From Massariosphaeria phaeospora (taxonomy: Eukaryota; Ascomycota; Dothideomycetes; Pleosporales), in contig JAADJZ010000003.1 in NCBI GenBank assembly GCA_011032825.1, positions 1,860,001 to 1,924,000 of the forward strand: a stretch of 64,000 bases of DNA, read 5' to 3'. Made by a program: the position numbers and the translations under genes. Shown here one piece after another: positions 10,323-23,283 of the stretch. The notes under the pieces were generated by a model. That model made no database searches and had not been told where the DNA came from. It saw nothing but the letters and a program-made list of their open reading frames with translations. Every line of letters starts with the position of its first letter. Positions within the stretch are counted from its first letter, which is position 1.

Positions 10323-11780
10323 ACGTACCTAACGAGTTAGCGAGCTACACGAGTTAGCAAAACACTTTTGCTAAGTTTTTACTAACTCAACTTATGTACG
10401 CAATGCTTTAACAACAATACTAAATAAAACTTTCTAATAAACGTTAGATACAAAATACTTTTTAAGCTTTTAAACAAAACGCGATACTTTTTGTGCAACG
10501 CGCTGCAGCTATCTATAACGTTGCTTAAACAATACTAAACTATCAACGCGCTAAACAACTTTTACAAGCAAATTGCTAGCTTAAATTAATAAATCTAACA
10601 AAAACTAAAGAGAGCGTAGTTGTTGAGCATATACTTAAGCTTATTACGCGCGAATTTCTTTCTAAGCTCGCAGCTGTAGCTAATATAGCTAATTCCTTGC
10701 GCGCAAAGCGCAATCTAAGCTAAGTTAGCTTAAACTAGCTTAGTATGTAGATTAAGCGCTGCTCTAAGTTTACAATAAAGTTTAATTGCAAGTACAATTA
10801 TAAAAAAGCGCTTTGCAAGAATATAAAAGTTATTTAAAGCTAGTTTAGCCTAGTAGCTAATATCAAAGCTAAGTACGGCATTTAGAATAAAAATACGTAC
10901 AACTTTAACAAAGCAAGTTTTATAATAGGCTAGACATTAACTAAAGTAGTTGTTATAACTTTAGAGAAACGAGGACAGCTAAAGGCAGTATAGTAAAGTA
11001 ACAAAAAGTAAACAATAGTTATCTAAAGCATTAACGCAACAAGTTAAGCTATTCTACTTTTTATTATTTTTAAAAGCTGCTACTACTTTTTTGCTTAGTA
11101 TAAAAAGAATAACCTACTCTAAAACTAGATTATTGCAGTTTCTAAAAATAGCTAGACAATAAATAAGCTTAGTTTTAAGTAGTTAAAGTACTTTAATAAG
11201 TATACAAAGATAAAAGTAGTTAGCAGCTACTAACTACTCGCAATTAACAGCTATAAAAGCTACAACTCGCTTAAATTCTAGCAATACTACAAAAAAAACA
11301 AGATTATTACTATTTGTATGTTTTCGTACTTATCGCACTTTTTATAGCTTTTTAGTGTAAGTTGTTTTGCTCTTTTTAAAAAAGCGTACAAGCGCTAAGC
11401 TAAAATTTTTATACGCAACTAAATTACTTACATTATAAAACTTAAGTTTTTACTATACTTTATACGCGCTTATAATGCTGCAATTACTTTTAGTAATATT
11501 TAAAAAAAAATTCAAGGCGCTAGATTAGTTCTATTTAACCTAAAATAGGTTATAACAGTTTTTAACGTTTAGTTGCGTACTCTATTACTACTACTACCTA
11601 TTAACAACAAGCCTTAGTAGTTGCAAACTTTAAGCAATACTTTTAAACTAAAGTTGCAATTGACGTTTGTAAAGGCAAGAATTTAAAAGTATGTAAATAG
11701 CTTACCAACGTCTATAGTAAAAGCTTTTAAAAAAATTTCAAAAAAAGTAGCAATTATTGCGTACAAGCTAGTGTTAGCGC

Positions 11781-12109
11781 TACGCTAGCGAATAAGTAAA
11801 AAGTACTTATTGTTAAGTATAAGTTAAGTTAGAGTTGCACAAACCTAGAGTTAAAGTTAAGTTAGAGTAATTAAAGCGTAGGTTAAAGTTAGGTTATAGG
11901 TACTACTTTTAGGTTAATAAACTTGTTATAACTAGCTATTATAATTATAAAAAAAATATATATATTAAAATATAAAATTGTAGAGGTTTGTGCTAACTCA
12001 ACTTATACCTACGCTAAAACGTTTTAGCGTAGGTATAAGTTAAGTTAGCACTAAAGTTTTACGTAAGCTAACTTAACTTTAACTTAACTTATATCTATTT
12101 ACTACTCTA
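11781..12109. mobile_element. hAT-derived MITE (329 bp) nested in pogo copy 1
   Basis: An exact 8-bp target duplication GTTAGCGC flanks it (11773-11780 and 12110-12117). Comparison with the inverted pogo copy at 25,755-27,615 shows uninterrupted sequence with a single GTTAGCGC-like site, which fixes the insertion point. Its left end TACGCTAGCGAATAAGTA is identical to the inverted right end of the 6-kb hAT element (14,934-20,978). It is filled with degenerate TAAGTTA/TAACTTA units like that element's subterminal regions. No coding capacity. I infer it is a non-autonomous derivative mobilised by the hAT transposase. Confidence 0.85.
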
Positions 12110-12323
12110 GTTAGCGCAAAAAGAAATCGCAAAGCTTTAAGTAGCAAATAAAGCTGCTACGCAGCGTAGAACGCATAAAAGAAAGCAAGTTTAAGCAAAA
12201 AGAACTTTAATAGTTAAAAATAAAGCTCGTTTAGCTGCTCTTAAGAACTTTAAAGCGCGTAGTAATAAAAAAAAGCTAAAGACGCAAGTGCGCGCTAAAG
12301 AAAGTAAGCTAACTTAAAAGCGC

Positions 12324-12550
12324 TACTGTAAAACTGCGTTTAATCGTAGGTTTAATAACACTTAAAATAGATTAATAGTATAGTAATAAAGATAGTATAT
12401 TCGTGTAAAAGAAACGAATTGCTATTTTAGCAGCGATTTAGTGCGAAGTACTTTTAAAAGCTTTGCAAAGAACTAGTCTAGCTCGTTATAGTCTATAGTA
12501 GCTATTAATTAAAAAAAAACAAATACGTAAAGCTACTTGGTTTTACAGCT
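12324..12550 (+). mobile_element. Short MITE-like insert, also present inverted at about 33,585-33,807
   Basis: This segment is absent from the inverted pogo copy 25,755-27,615. It has short inverted ends around GTAAAAC (GTAAAACTGCG on the left, GTAAAACCAAG read from the right). The reverse complement of about 220 bp is found at 33,585-33,807, with few differences. No coding capacity; exact ends and target duplication could not be settled by eye. Confidence 0.65.
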
Positions 12551-14933
12551 ACGAGCAATGCAATTAAACTAAGTATAACGCGCGTACGTGTAAGCAAGTA
12601 GTAGAAGTAAACTCTAAATAATATCTTATATTGTATTATACTATACAAAGCTAAAGTAAGCTATTTTGCACTAGAATAAAAGTAGTTTTGGTAAAAGCTT
12701 AGCAAAAGTATTTTGCTAACTCGTGTAGCTTGCTAACCCGTTAGGTACGTTACTAGTAAACATTTTTATATTAATTACTTATTTCTACTTGTTAAAGTTC
12801 TAACTATCTAGCATATTAAAGTAATTAAAAGTTTTAAAATCGTGTTCAAAAATGTCGTTAGCATGCTAACTCGTGTAGTAAGTTTTTTAACTAGTTTTAG
12901 TTAAGTCTACTATTAACATTGTTTTAAAATAAAACCTTTGCGAGTAGCTTTAACTAAGTTGTTAGTGCTTCTAACTAGCTTGCTAACTTAAGTAGTTGTA
13001 ACTTTTAAATATTTAGTTTGCAAGCCGAACTTTTTTATAGCGCGTTTAAAATTACTTTTGCGTTTACTAGCATAAACATAAGCTAGAATAATAGTAGAAG
13101 TTTTAGCGCTAGAGTAGGTAACGCGTTGGTTTTTTTATTTAAAATAAAAACGTTGATATGTAGATTTCTTTTCTTGCTAGTTAGCTAAACTACTAAAGCG
13201 TTTCTGCTAAAGCGTTTCTACTTAAAATACTTTTCGCTTAATAAATTTTAAACTAAGTTTGTAAACATACTATGCTTGTAACTAGTAAAATCTTTAAATA
13301 AGTATTGCTAGCAGCGAAAAGTAAAATTTTTCTCGCTTTCTCGTTCTTTAGCAGCAACGTTTATTTACAGTTTTAGCATTTACTTGTTCTAAAAATTAGA
13401 TTTTTTAACACGAAGCTTTAAAAGAGCTATTTGTTGTTGTTTTAGTAAAGTGCTAAAGCGTTTTTCTAAACTAACAAAACTTTTGTATTTCTAAGATTTT
13501 TAACAAGCTCTTAAGTTTTTTAATTGTACTTAACTTATTTTACTTAGTATTGCTTTTGCTAGTTTTTTTTAACTTTCTTTTGTTGCTTTGCTGTAATACT
13601 CTTAACGAGGTATTTTGCTACTTTTTTAATTTAATTACTAGCTAAGCGCTAGTTTGTAACAATTTAGCCGTTAAGAAATTTACTTGCCGCAAGTTTTAAC
13701 TAGTTTATAGAAAAAATTAGATTAATCTTAAGCAGCGTGTCTAAGCGAACGTTAGCTGCAAATTTAACTTCTAGTACAAAGAACTTACTATTTTCTAGTT
13801 AAGTTTCTTGCTAGAGTAGCTATTAAAGAGCTATTTACTATATTGCAGCTAAACTTTGTTTTCTACTCGCAGAATAAGCGCTTTCTTGCAGTATTTATTC
13901 GCTTATTTTTTTTGCTTTTATTAAGCTTTAGCTATCGCTGCTTAAGCGAAGTTAATTACTTTTTTAATTTTCTACGCTATGTCTAAAGCGCTTTGAGCTA
14001 AGTTAAAAAGTTCTAATGCAAAACGTTCGCAGTTTTATTAGCTTTAAACTAAATAGAGTTTATTTTGTAACTATGTTGTAAAAAAAACAAGCTAACTTTT
14101 GTAAAAACCGCTTTTTTGTTTTAAATAGCGATTTGAACTATTGAGCACAGCGCTGCTTAGTTTTTCTAGTTTTAATCTACAAAAAAGTAGAAAATAGATT
14201 TAATCGTTAAATTCGCTTTTTTTGTAGCATCGTTTGTTTTTGAGTAAAACGCTGTTAAAAAGCGTTGCACAATTCTAAGTTCTTTGCACAAACTTTTTTA
14301 AAAGTTTTTTACAAATTAGAATTCTCTATCTAAAACAATTGCGTTTAAAAGCTAGTAGTAAACTACTACTTTGTTAAAAAAAACTGTACCTACAAATTTT
14401 GCGTTTATCTAAGCTATTAGAATCAAGATTATATTCTTGCTAAGCTAGTTTGTAATAACAAGAAAATTAGTACAGCTATTGCTTTTAAAGAGTTTTGTTA
14501 TAAAGTTTATAAAAAGTTCTTTTTACATGTAGTCTAAAACTAGTAGCAAGCGTAGAAATTTGCTTTTAAGCTTTTTTTATAGTTTTACTTGTTTGCAAGC
14601 GTTACAATTCGCAATGTATCGCTATATCTTAGAACTTATTCTAAGCTAAAAGAACTTTTGTTTGAGAATATTGTACGTACTTTTTTTTTTAGGTGCTTAG
14701 CAACAAAAAAGTTGTATGCTCTAAAAATTAGTTTTGTACACAAATAGTGCGTTTTTAGCACTTACTTTTTTTTTAGTAAAAAAGTTTACTACCGTTAGCG
14801 TCGCAGTTTGCTAGAAAAGCTATTAAATTTAATTTTAGTAGAAATTTCTAGCGAGTGCTTTTTTTAAGAAAGCTATTTTGCACTACGTTAAAAGCGCTTT
14901 TGTAAATTTTGTTTTTTACAACGCTTTTTCGCT

Positions 14934-17900
14934 TAGGCTAGCGAATAAGTAGAGATTAAGTTAAAGTTAAGTTGCTTTTTTTATAACTCTAACCTAACTC
15001 TACTTATATACTTAATTTTTCAACGCTAGTACAAAGTTATAGTTGAGTTGAGTTGCATAGATTTTAGGTTAAAGTTGAGTTATCTCGCACAGGCTCTAGG
15101 TTATAGTTGAGTTATAGTTAAGTTATTATATTTAGAGTTTACATATTGTATTTTAACGTTAGCAAAGTACAAGTTGCTTAAGTTTATTACAAATTGTTAT
15201 TACAGCGTAGAATTAGTTGCATTTTAATAGCTAAGTACAAAGCAACGTCTACGCTAGGTATTACTAAAAAATTTAAAATTATTATAGCTTTATACTACTA
15301 AAACAAGTAGCAACTAGACTTTAGCTTTTACGTTTGCTGCGAACTCTTTTTGTACTTTTTGTAGTATCTTTGTGCTAGATTTATATTTCTTGTGTTAATC
15401 GTTACTTATTTCGCGTGTATAGCGTTAATATTAGTATCTATTAAAGTTAGCTTTGCACCTAGCAACAAGTAGAAAGCTATACCTTCGAAAATGCTAATTA
15501 AAAAAGCTTTTATTACTTTTTGTATAGCTTTAGTTGCACTAGCTTAAAAGCGTAGATTAAGCTTAAACTCTTACGCAATTTTGCGAACTAGCTAACTAAA
15601 TAGCAGTTTGCGCATAAAGAGCTTAGTTGATTTCTAGTATTATTGAATTTCGCGCAACGCAACAGCTGCATGTTGTTAAAAACAAAGCTGCAATTAACTA
15701 CTATAATAACTTACTTTTTTGCTTTTAGCAGTAAAGCTTTTTTATACTACTTATTGTTAGTTTCTTTTTATTCTTGTACAAATTGCTAGATTTGCGAGCT
15801 GCTTTTGCTACGAAAAGCTTTTGCAAAACCTTGCTGCTAGTAGCAAAGTAGTAGTAGTTAGTTTGCTTAGTGCAAGCTATTGCGAAAGAATTAATGCGTA
15901 GTAAGTATAGTATAAAGAGTAAAAAGTTGTAATAATTATTTGTAATAATTACGGCAGGTAAGAAAGCTATAGAAGCTGTAGCAAAAGTGCGTATTTTGAG
16001 TAGCTAGTAGTAAAGCGCTAGCTAAGGCTGTAGTTTTTGTAGCAGCGCATAAGCTACTCTACACAGAATCTAGCTTGTAAATTTGCTACTTAACTTTTTA
16101 CTACTTTACTTTCTACTTCTACTTACCTACGTACTACAACTAGCTTTATTATTACCTACATTTATTACAAATACAATAGCTGCAATTAAGCAAAAGCTTA
16201 ACAACAAGATAAACTACGAGCTTGATAATAAGTTGCTTTCGCTTTACAAAATTAAAGTTCTAACTAGGTTTAAGCTAGCAAAGTAAAAAGCGCTTACAAA
16301 TGTAATTATTACAAAAGTTTATTACAGCATTTGCTAACAAACTTAGAGCTTTGAGTTTAAAAAGCACGAAGTTTTTAGCGTACTAGCAAATCGCGGTTGC
16401 GTTGGATTACAAAAAAAGCGCTCTACACATTACAAGCTACTATTTAAAAGTTAATTAAGCAATACTATCTACGCAACTGCTTAGAGAAATTAAACAGCTT
16501 ACTTAAGTGCTAAAGAAAAAGCTATTGCAAATGCTAGTGCAGAAAATTGGCAAGCAAAATACTAGCTTAAAAAAAAGCTTAAGGCGAAGAAAAAGTTTAC
16601 TGCGTTGTTTGCGCACAACTAGAAAAAGCAGTTAGCAACTAAACTTAAGCTTCTAAATAAGCAACGCTACTGCGCACAAAAAAGCAGTAAGTTATTACAT
16701 TAGTTTATTACGTTATTGTATTTACAATACGTAGTTAAGTAGTTTTAAGCAAAACTTAGCTTTGCTTATAAAAAGTAAGCTCGTATTTATTACAATGTTA
16801 ACTTCTAACAGCATAAAAACATTCTTAAACAAATTGCCAAAGCACTAAAAAACAAAAGAAAAATTAAGAATTAGCTAATGTCGCGAATATTTGGCGCTAG
16901 CAAAGCTACTAATAGAATTATGCAACGTATCTACTCAAACAAATTAGCTAAGTTAAAGAATAATTCGTTTAAGAACGAAAAAGCTAAAATAAATTAGCAC
17001 AAGTTTGTAAAAACGTTAACTCTAGAGAATCTAACACTAGTAACTGCTAAGAACTAGAAGTAAGTTATTATAGTAGTTTATTACATACCTATACTAACTG
17101 CACTAGCCTACGCAAGCCTACGCTTTCTTTTGAACTACGCGTTAATAGCAACGATGCTTATAAAGATATCAACAGCTCGTATATTCTAGCGCTTACAATT
17201 AATAAGTATAAAGAAAAAGCAAGTAGCAACTTAGAAATTAATGCGTTTTACAATAAGTATAAAGACGAATATAAAATAGAAAATTAGTAAAGAAAAGCGT
17301 TAGCAGAAGCAAACGAGTTCTCTAGTAAAAATAAAGAAAAAGTTAAAAATAAAGATAAAAATAAGAAGTAGAATAAAGTAGTAGATAAAGTAGTAAAGCA
17401 AACTAAAGTAGTAGAGCAAACTAAGTTGGTAGAGTATTTAGATTAAAAGAGTTTCTCTAACGATAGTAACGCTTATAAAAAAGCGCAGACCTAAAGCTCT
17501 CTACTTTTCTATGTAAATTAAAACGTTGCTAGTATAAACATAGCTAGTATCTACTATTTATAACGCAGCCTAAAACGTGTATAACATTGCGATTAACAAA
17601 TTAGCAAGTATAACCTAATTAGAATTGTAAAATTAAAGCGCTACTACTGCAGCTTTAATTCTAGCTTTAATCTTAGTTGCATTACTACTTTAGCCTTTGC
17701 GCTTAGACGTTAGCAATATTTCGCAGGCAAAAAAGCATGTTCTGTTTTTCTTTAACAATCTACGTGTTTTCTTTTGGCAATGTACTTATTCTCTATTTTC
17801 AATCTACTTTGATACTAATTATTATAGTTTATTATTATAGTACTTGCGCTTTTGTACTATACCTTTTGTTATAAACATAGCAAAACTTTCGCTACTTATT

Positions 17901-20900
17901 CGTCTATTTAAATTCGACGCTAAGCAATTTGTTTAAGAAAAAAATAAAAATAAACTACATCTAGTAAAATATTCTTTTACGCATATTAAAAATAATACAG
18001 AATAAAAAGTAGTAGTAACTGCGTAGAAAATGTAGTAGAGTTTTACTAAGTAGGCTTTAGACCTAGAAATAGCAAATTCGCAATAGAACTTTGCTATACG
18101 CACTAGTTAGGTATAGCTATAGTTTGAAAAAGCTACTAATTTTAGTAATAGCTACTTTTACGTATTCTGCTATAATTGCGGCTTTGCTTTTTAGCACCTA
18201 GCAGTTAAAACTATTAGAACTAAACACTTACTTAACTACTTTGAATCTAGAACCTACTAAAAAACGCTTACTTTTGTTTACTTTTGTTTACTTTTGTTTA
18301 CTTTTGTTTACTTTTGTTTACTTTTAACCTCGTCTACAGCTAGTACTACGTTAACTTTAATTTACTACTATTGTACTACTATATTCAACCTAGGTTTTTA
18401 AACGAGAACTAGTACGAGTAGTTATATATAGCAACTAGTTTTTTCAAACAATTAAGCAGCCTTTATTCTAGCAATTTCTTTAATTTCTTCGACTTAATAT
18501 TCTAAGTATTAGCTAATTCAAATTCTAAGAAATGTTTTATAAACGATTTGAAAAAGCTAAAGCATTACTTCTTAATAACATTAGCTAGTTAACTAAAATC
18601 TCAATTGCAATAGATAAGTAGTTTGCTTTTAATTATTTTAGTTTTTTTGTAGTTAAAGAATACTACGTTAACTACAACTAGCAGCTTTAAAAGAAGTTAC
18701 TAGATTTTGTTTTTCTACGCGAAAAACATACTAGTGCTGCTGTAGCTGCTAATATACTGCAAGTACTCTTAGATACTAGCATTAAATTACGCTTTCTAGC
18801 AATTACTACAAATAATGCTAAAAAAAACAAAACGCTTAGTTGTGTTATTAAATAGCAACTAAAAGCAAAGAACATACCTTAGAGCTTATTAAAAAACTTA
18901 ATTTTATATCTTGCTTACATTATTAACTTTGTTGTTTAAAATATTATTTTATACTTTAAGCTTGCAGCATTAGTAAGTGCTAATGTTAAACCAAAAGAAA
19001 TACTACAAAGACGCTATTTAAGCGACGTGCAAGCGAATATCTTTGTTCTAAACTCTTTTTGCAAAGTATATAGTGCGTTATTATATACTTTTATTACAGC
19101 TTAATACACACCTAGCTTTAAGCTATTTGCATAGCAATTAATTCGTTGTTTTAACAATACAAGCGGTTTATTGCTACGCAACTACACTTGCTACTAAAAC
19201 AACAAATGTTTGTTACTCGCAACGTTAAAATACAATAGAATTTAATCTACGATATGTGCAAGCGCGCACTTAAAATCTAAAAATTTATTAACAAATAGCT
19301 AGTAAAAGAAATTGCACTTAAGATAACAATTAGTGTAAGTAGTATTCTAAATAATAAGAATATAGCAAAAGTAAACTTCTGCAACTTTAGGCAACTAAAA
19401 TTAACACTAGACAAATAGCACTACTTAAAGTTAATTACTAATATGCTTAAAAACTTTAAAAACGCAATAAACTTCTTAAGTAAAAACTATAAGCTACAAG
19501 TCTAGTATATCTAGCTTATATACAATTGTTTTTTCAATTTTTTAAATAGTATGCAGGACGAACTTAACAACGACATAGAAAATTAAAATACTTTTAAGTA
19601 GCTTACAGTTGTACGAGCTGCTGCTGCTACTGCAAAAAAAACTAAACTTAGCAAGTATTATAGAAAAACTAGCGATAAACAAAAGTTTTTATTTAATTGT
19701 ACTACTATTCTAGACTCTAGCTAAAAGCTTACGACGTACGAGATATAGTTATTACAATTACTTATTACAGTTATATGCTAACTGCGCGTTTAAAACGAAA
19801 CCTAAAATAATCAAAACAAGCACACTTACTACGAAGAGTTTTTTAATTACTTTAATTACTATAACGACAATACTTGTTTTGCTTTTACTTTTATTTTTTC
19901 GTTTTGTACAACTAAACTCTAAAGTAGTAAATAGTTTTAAAAACTAAAGCTTTTGCTTTAGTTGCTGCTAAGCAGTTTTTCATCTATCAACCTAAACGAA
20001 ACAAAAGAAAAAAAGAACTTAACTTGCTAAGAAAAAGAGACTTATCTAAGCATTGCTTGCGTACGCGCTAGTGCTTCTTTTAATATCCTTAAATAGTAGC
20101 AAGTAAATAAAAAAACGTATTTACGTTTATTACAAGTTGCAAAAGATATACTTGCATTACAAATTGCTTAGGTTAGAGTTAAGCGCGAATTTAACGTTGC
20201 TAAGAATATTATTAGCAATAAAAAGCACTAACTTGCTGCTTAAACAATTTAGCAAATTATAATATTAAAAAACTATATTGCTTAAGAAAAAGAACAGGAC
20301 AGCGTTTTTTAGTTTGCAGAAGCAAATAATAAAAAACTACTATGTAACGAAGTTAAGAACTTACTTAACTTTTAAGCGTAGTATGTAGATTTTACTTTTA
20401 AGCTTACATCTACGCTTACACCTAGCTCGTTATTTAGGTTAATACTTAAGCTAATACCTAGACTTATACTTAGCTTGTTATTTAGGCTTATATCTAAGCT
20501 TACATCTAGGCTTTTACAATTAAAAATAACTCTGTTAGATAATAATTTAGAAAAAGAAAATTCGCTACTTTTACTATAGAAGCGCGCTTGACTTCTACGC
20601 TACCGTAATTAATATTTGTAGTAATACAACTTTTTTTACTCTACTTGTGTTTTTGTACGTAAATAGTAGCTGTAATAACAAAACTTTGTAAATACAATTT
20701 GCGCGTTCTTAAATGTAATAACTAGCTGTAATAACTTTCTAAACTGTAGCAATTTTCTAAGCTAACACATAACTCTATAATTTAAATGTAACTTTTAACT
20801 TAACTCTAACTCTAAGCTTCAATTACTCTAACTAAACTATAACTCAACGCTTTGATAACTCTAACTTAATCTCTACTTACGCTAAAGTAACTATAACTTA

Positions 20901-20978
20901 ATTTTAACCTAAAGTCTGTGCGATTTATAACTTAACCTATACTTATTAATAAATACTTTTTACTTATTCGCTAGCGTA
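14934..20978 (+). mobile_element. hAT-family DNA transposon, 6,045 bp, decayed
   Basis: An exact 8-bp target duplication TTTTCGCT flanks it (14926-14933 and 20979-20986), as is usual for hAT elements. The ends are inverted: TAGGCTAGCGAATAAGTA on the left, TACGCTAGCGAATAAGTA read from the right. About 200 bp inside each end is packed with degenerate TAAGTTA/TAACTC units, which fits the subterminal transposase-binding repeats known in hAT elements. Plus-strand frames at about 18,540-18,950 resemble the hAT transposase core: ISIAIDK in the position of the usual ISLTLDAW, LLDFVFLRE, a TGAAVAANILQVL-like stretch, and FLAITT.NAKKNKTL in the position of the second catalytic region. A Cys-pair/His stretch near 18,165-18,250 (CYNCGFAF) may be the N-terminal zinc finger. 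All frames are broken by stops. It interrupts retrotransposon A. Confidence 0.88.
18271..18320 (+). repeat. Five perfect copies of a 10-bp unit, TTTTGTTTAC
   Basis: A short tandem array inside the decayed hAT element, 5 x 10 bp with no mismatch. It lies between the possible zinc-finger region and the transposase core. Perfect identity amid decayed sequence suggests expansion after the mutations. Confidence 0.95.
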
Positions 20979-23283
20979 TTTTCGCTAGAGTTCGTCTAGC
21001 GTTATTTCTTTTTTAGTTTTGTTATTCTAAGCGAGAATATTTTTTTGTAAGCTTGCATTTTCTTTTTTGTAAGCAGCATTTAAAGTTAAAACGCTTTTTT
21101 TAATTTTCGCATTTTTGAAAATTGCAATAGCATTTTTCTCTAAAAAGGTAAAACTTTTTTTTGCATTTTTAATATTTTGTAGAATATTAGCTTTAGAAAT
21201 AGCTAGCATCGTAGTAGCTTAGATTGCAAAAGTTTAAGCAAGAAAAGCGTGTATAACGCTAAGTATGTTTTTTGTAATATTGCTTTTATTAAAAACGCTT
21301 GTTAGTTTGAGAAGTTAAAAATAGCAACTTTAAAAGCGAAAGTTCTTTTTACTTTAAAAAAAGTTTTGCTTTTTTTAGAAAAAAGCGCTTGCTTGTTCGT
21401 TTACTACGCTTAAGTAGTACACGAACTTTAAGTTGTATTTAAAAAAAATCTTTGCTTAGCAAACGTACTATTTTGTAAGCTAAAAGTAGTTGTAAAATAT
21501 AGCAAGTTTTTGTAGTTTGTATAAATTGTAATTTTAAAAACTACTTTTAGCTTAGATTTTTATTTTTTAATATACTTAATTACTACTAGCAGCTTTTTGT
21601 TGTAAATCGTATAATTAAACTCTACTAAAGAGTTTTTTGCAAAGTAGTAAGCTACTACGTGCTACATGTTGTTTTTAGTTTTTTGTAAAAAAGCGCTGCT
21701 TATAGCGTATCTAAAAGCGTTCGCTTTAATTGCTATATTTAAGTTTAAGTTAAATAAGCTAGCGACAAGCTAGATATAAATTCTTTTTTTAGCGTATTAA
21801 ACGCTTTTTGTTGCTTTTAGCTTTAGCTAAGCTTGTAGCTTTTGCTTGTTAACTTCGTTAACGTTAGAAAAAAAACAATAGCAGAAAAATCGCGTATAAA
21901 TTGCTTGTAAAAATTTGCAAAGCTAACGAAGCTTTGTATTTCTTTAACTAAAGCTAGCGCTTTTTACTTAAAAATTGCTCGTAATTTTTCTAGATCTATG
22001 CTAATACCTTTTCTAACTTTAATAATAAAGCTAAAATACTTAGTTTTCGTAACTTTAAACTCTAATTTTTTGATATTAAAGTGCAAGCTAGCGTTTTAGA
22101 GTTTCTAAACAATTTCTTTAACTCTTTAGTAGTAGTTTTTTTTAGCTTTTATTATAGTAGATAAGTACGTTGTTAATGTACGCGAAAGCGTTAATGTTAA
22201 TGTGCGTCGCAAGAACGTAATTAATATACTTTTAAAAAGTACTTAGTGCGTTAGCTAGCTTAAAAAAATAAACTATTTATTTGTACAACTTGAATTTTGT
22301 ACGAAACGCTGTTTTCTATTTTTTTTAAGTGCAATTTGAATTTTGTAAAACGCTTAAACGACGTCTAGCTTAGTAAGCTATTTAGCTTTGCTAATTTAGT
22401 TTAGCGTTTCGTAAATTAGCGGCAAAGAATACTAGTTTTTTTTTAAAATTGCGTTAAGTGCCTAGTAATCTACGCAAAATCTCAATTCGCTTTCTAGTTT
22501 CTTTGCAAATAAAATAAAAGCGCTAGCCTAAAAGAAACTAACTTGTATAAATTCTTAGTTAAAATAAAAAGTAAGCTGCTTTTTTAGTACAAAAAGTTTG
22601 TTTTTGAACATGTTATAAAGCGAGCTGTACAGAACTTTTAGCTTTACTTCGTTTTTTTTTACGAGCTTAATAGTGTAGTTTATTTTTTTTTAGTATAGTA
22701 CAAGCTTGTTAGCTTTAATTTGTAAAAAAGCTTTGTACTAGTTTTGCATTTAGTTTAAAAAAGTATTTCTTAAGTTAAGCTTGATTTTAGGCGCTAGTGC
22801 TTTTTAGATGTTCGCTATAAATGCTGCAAAAACTTAAGTTGTTAAGCTTTTTTATTTTGCATTTTGTATAAAGTAGCTAAAAGCTTTAGCAAATACTTCT
22901 AAAATTCTAGAACTATTTAAGAGTTTTTTTTTTTTAGCTTTAAATTTGAATTTCTACGAAGTGCATAAAAACGGATTTCTTTGCAAAAGCAATAGTAACG
23001 TTGTAGTAGTTTATCTAAAGCTAGCTAAGAATAATATCAAAGCTATTGTCGCTTATAACGAAAGCTTAAACTACTTTTTTATAGCTATTAATATTTATGT
23101 TAAAGTAAGCAGCTTTCTAAACTACTACCTAGTAGTTGTTTAAACTTATAATTAGCTAGTGTTCTATTAAAATACGCTAGAAACGCGCTTTGTTGCAAAT
23201 TTTTTTACTTACAATACTATACGTATTACATTCTAAATCTAGCAATGTTAAAGCAAAAGTGTTTTAATTAATAAGTAATTGTA

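Larger units (their letters stand above)
10323..12750 (+). mobile_element. Fot1/pogo-like DNA transposon copy 1, heavily RIP-mutated, carrying two nested MITEs
   Basis: TIRs of about 55 bp start ACGTACCTAACG at 10323 and, inverted, end at 12750. They differ at a few transition sites, and a TA lies on each outer side (10321-10322, 12751-12752). The coding strand is plus: decayed frames near 10,880-11,540 still read NFNKASF (first catalytic Asp region of the DDE transposase), NSYKSYNS (second Asp region) and, further on, GARLVLFNL, all shared with the better-preserved copy at 39,323. Stops, mostly TAG, interrupt every frame. The 2,428-bp length exceeds the about 1,850 bp of its relatives because of insertions at 11,781-12,109 and about 12,324-12,550. 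Confidence 0.88.
12753..23281 (-). mobile_element. Ty3/gypsy retrotransposon A, decayed, split by the hAT element
   Basis: Minus-strand frames carry decayed reverse transcriptase at about 22,650-22,100: RIEILRRLLGT after the finger region, KTAFRTKFKLYK, and AYINNVLIYY where the catalytic YxDD has become YINN. Across the hAT insertion, about 14,660-14,540 reads RYIANCNACKQVKL, the zinc-binding segment of a gypsy integrase. Protein order on the minus strand (RT, then integrase) is that of Ty3/gypsy. The parts belonging to this element are 20,987-23,281 and 12,753-14,933; its ends and LTRs were not identified, and pogo copy 2 begins right after 23,281. No frame is intact. The limits given are those of the neighbouring elements, so they are approximate. 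Confidence 0.75.

Noticed and set aside
10600..11760. Initial thought that this decayed region held a host gene
   Set aside because: The frames match the pogo DDE domain, and the inverted copy and TIRs show it is a transposon.
14940..15130. Telomere-like repeats (TAACTC/TAACCT units), also at 11,800-12,100 and 20,780-20,960
   Set aside because: Units are degenerate and irregular and lie only at the ends of the hAT element and its MITE, so they are subterminal repeats.
18271..18320. CRISPR-like array
   Set aside because: Units are contiguous 10-mers without spacers, inside a eukaryotic transposon.
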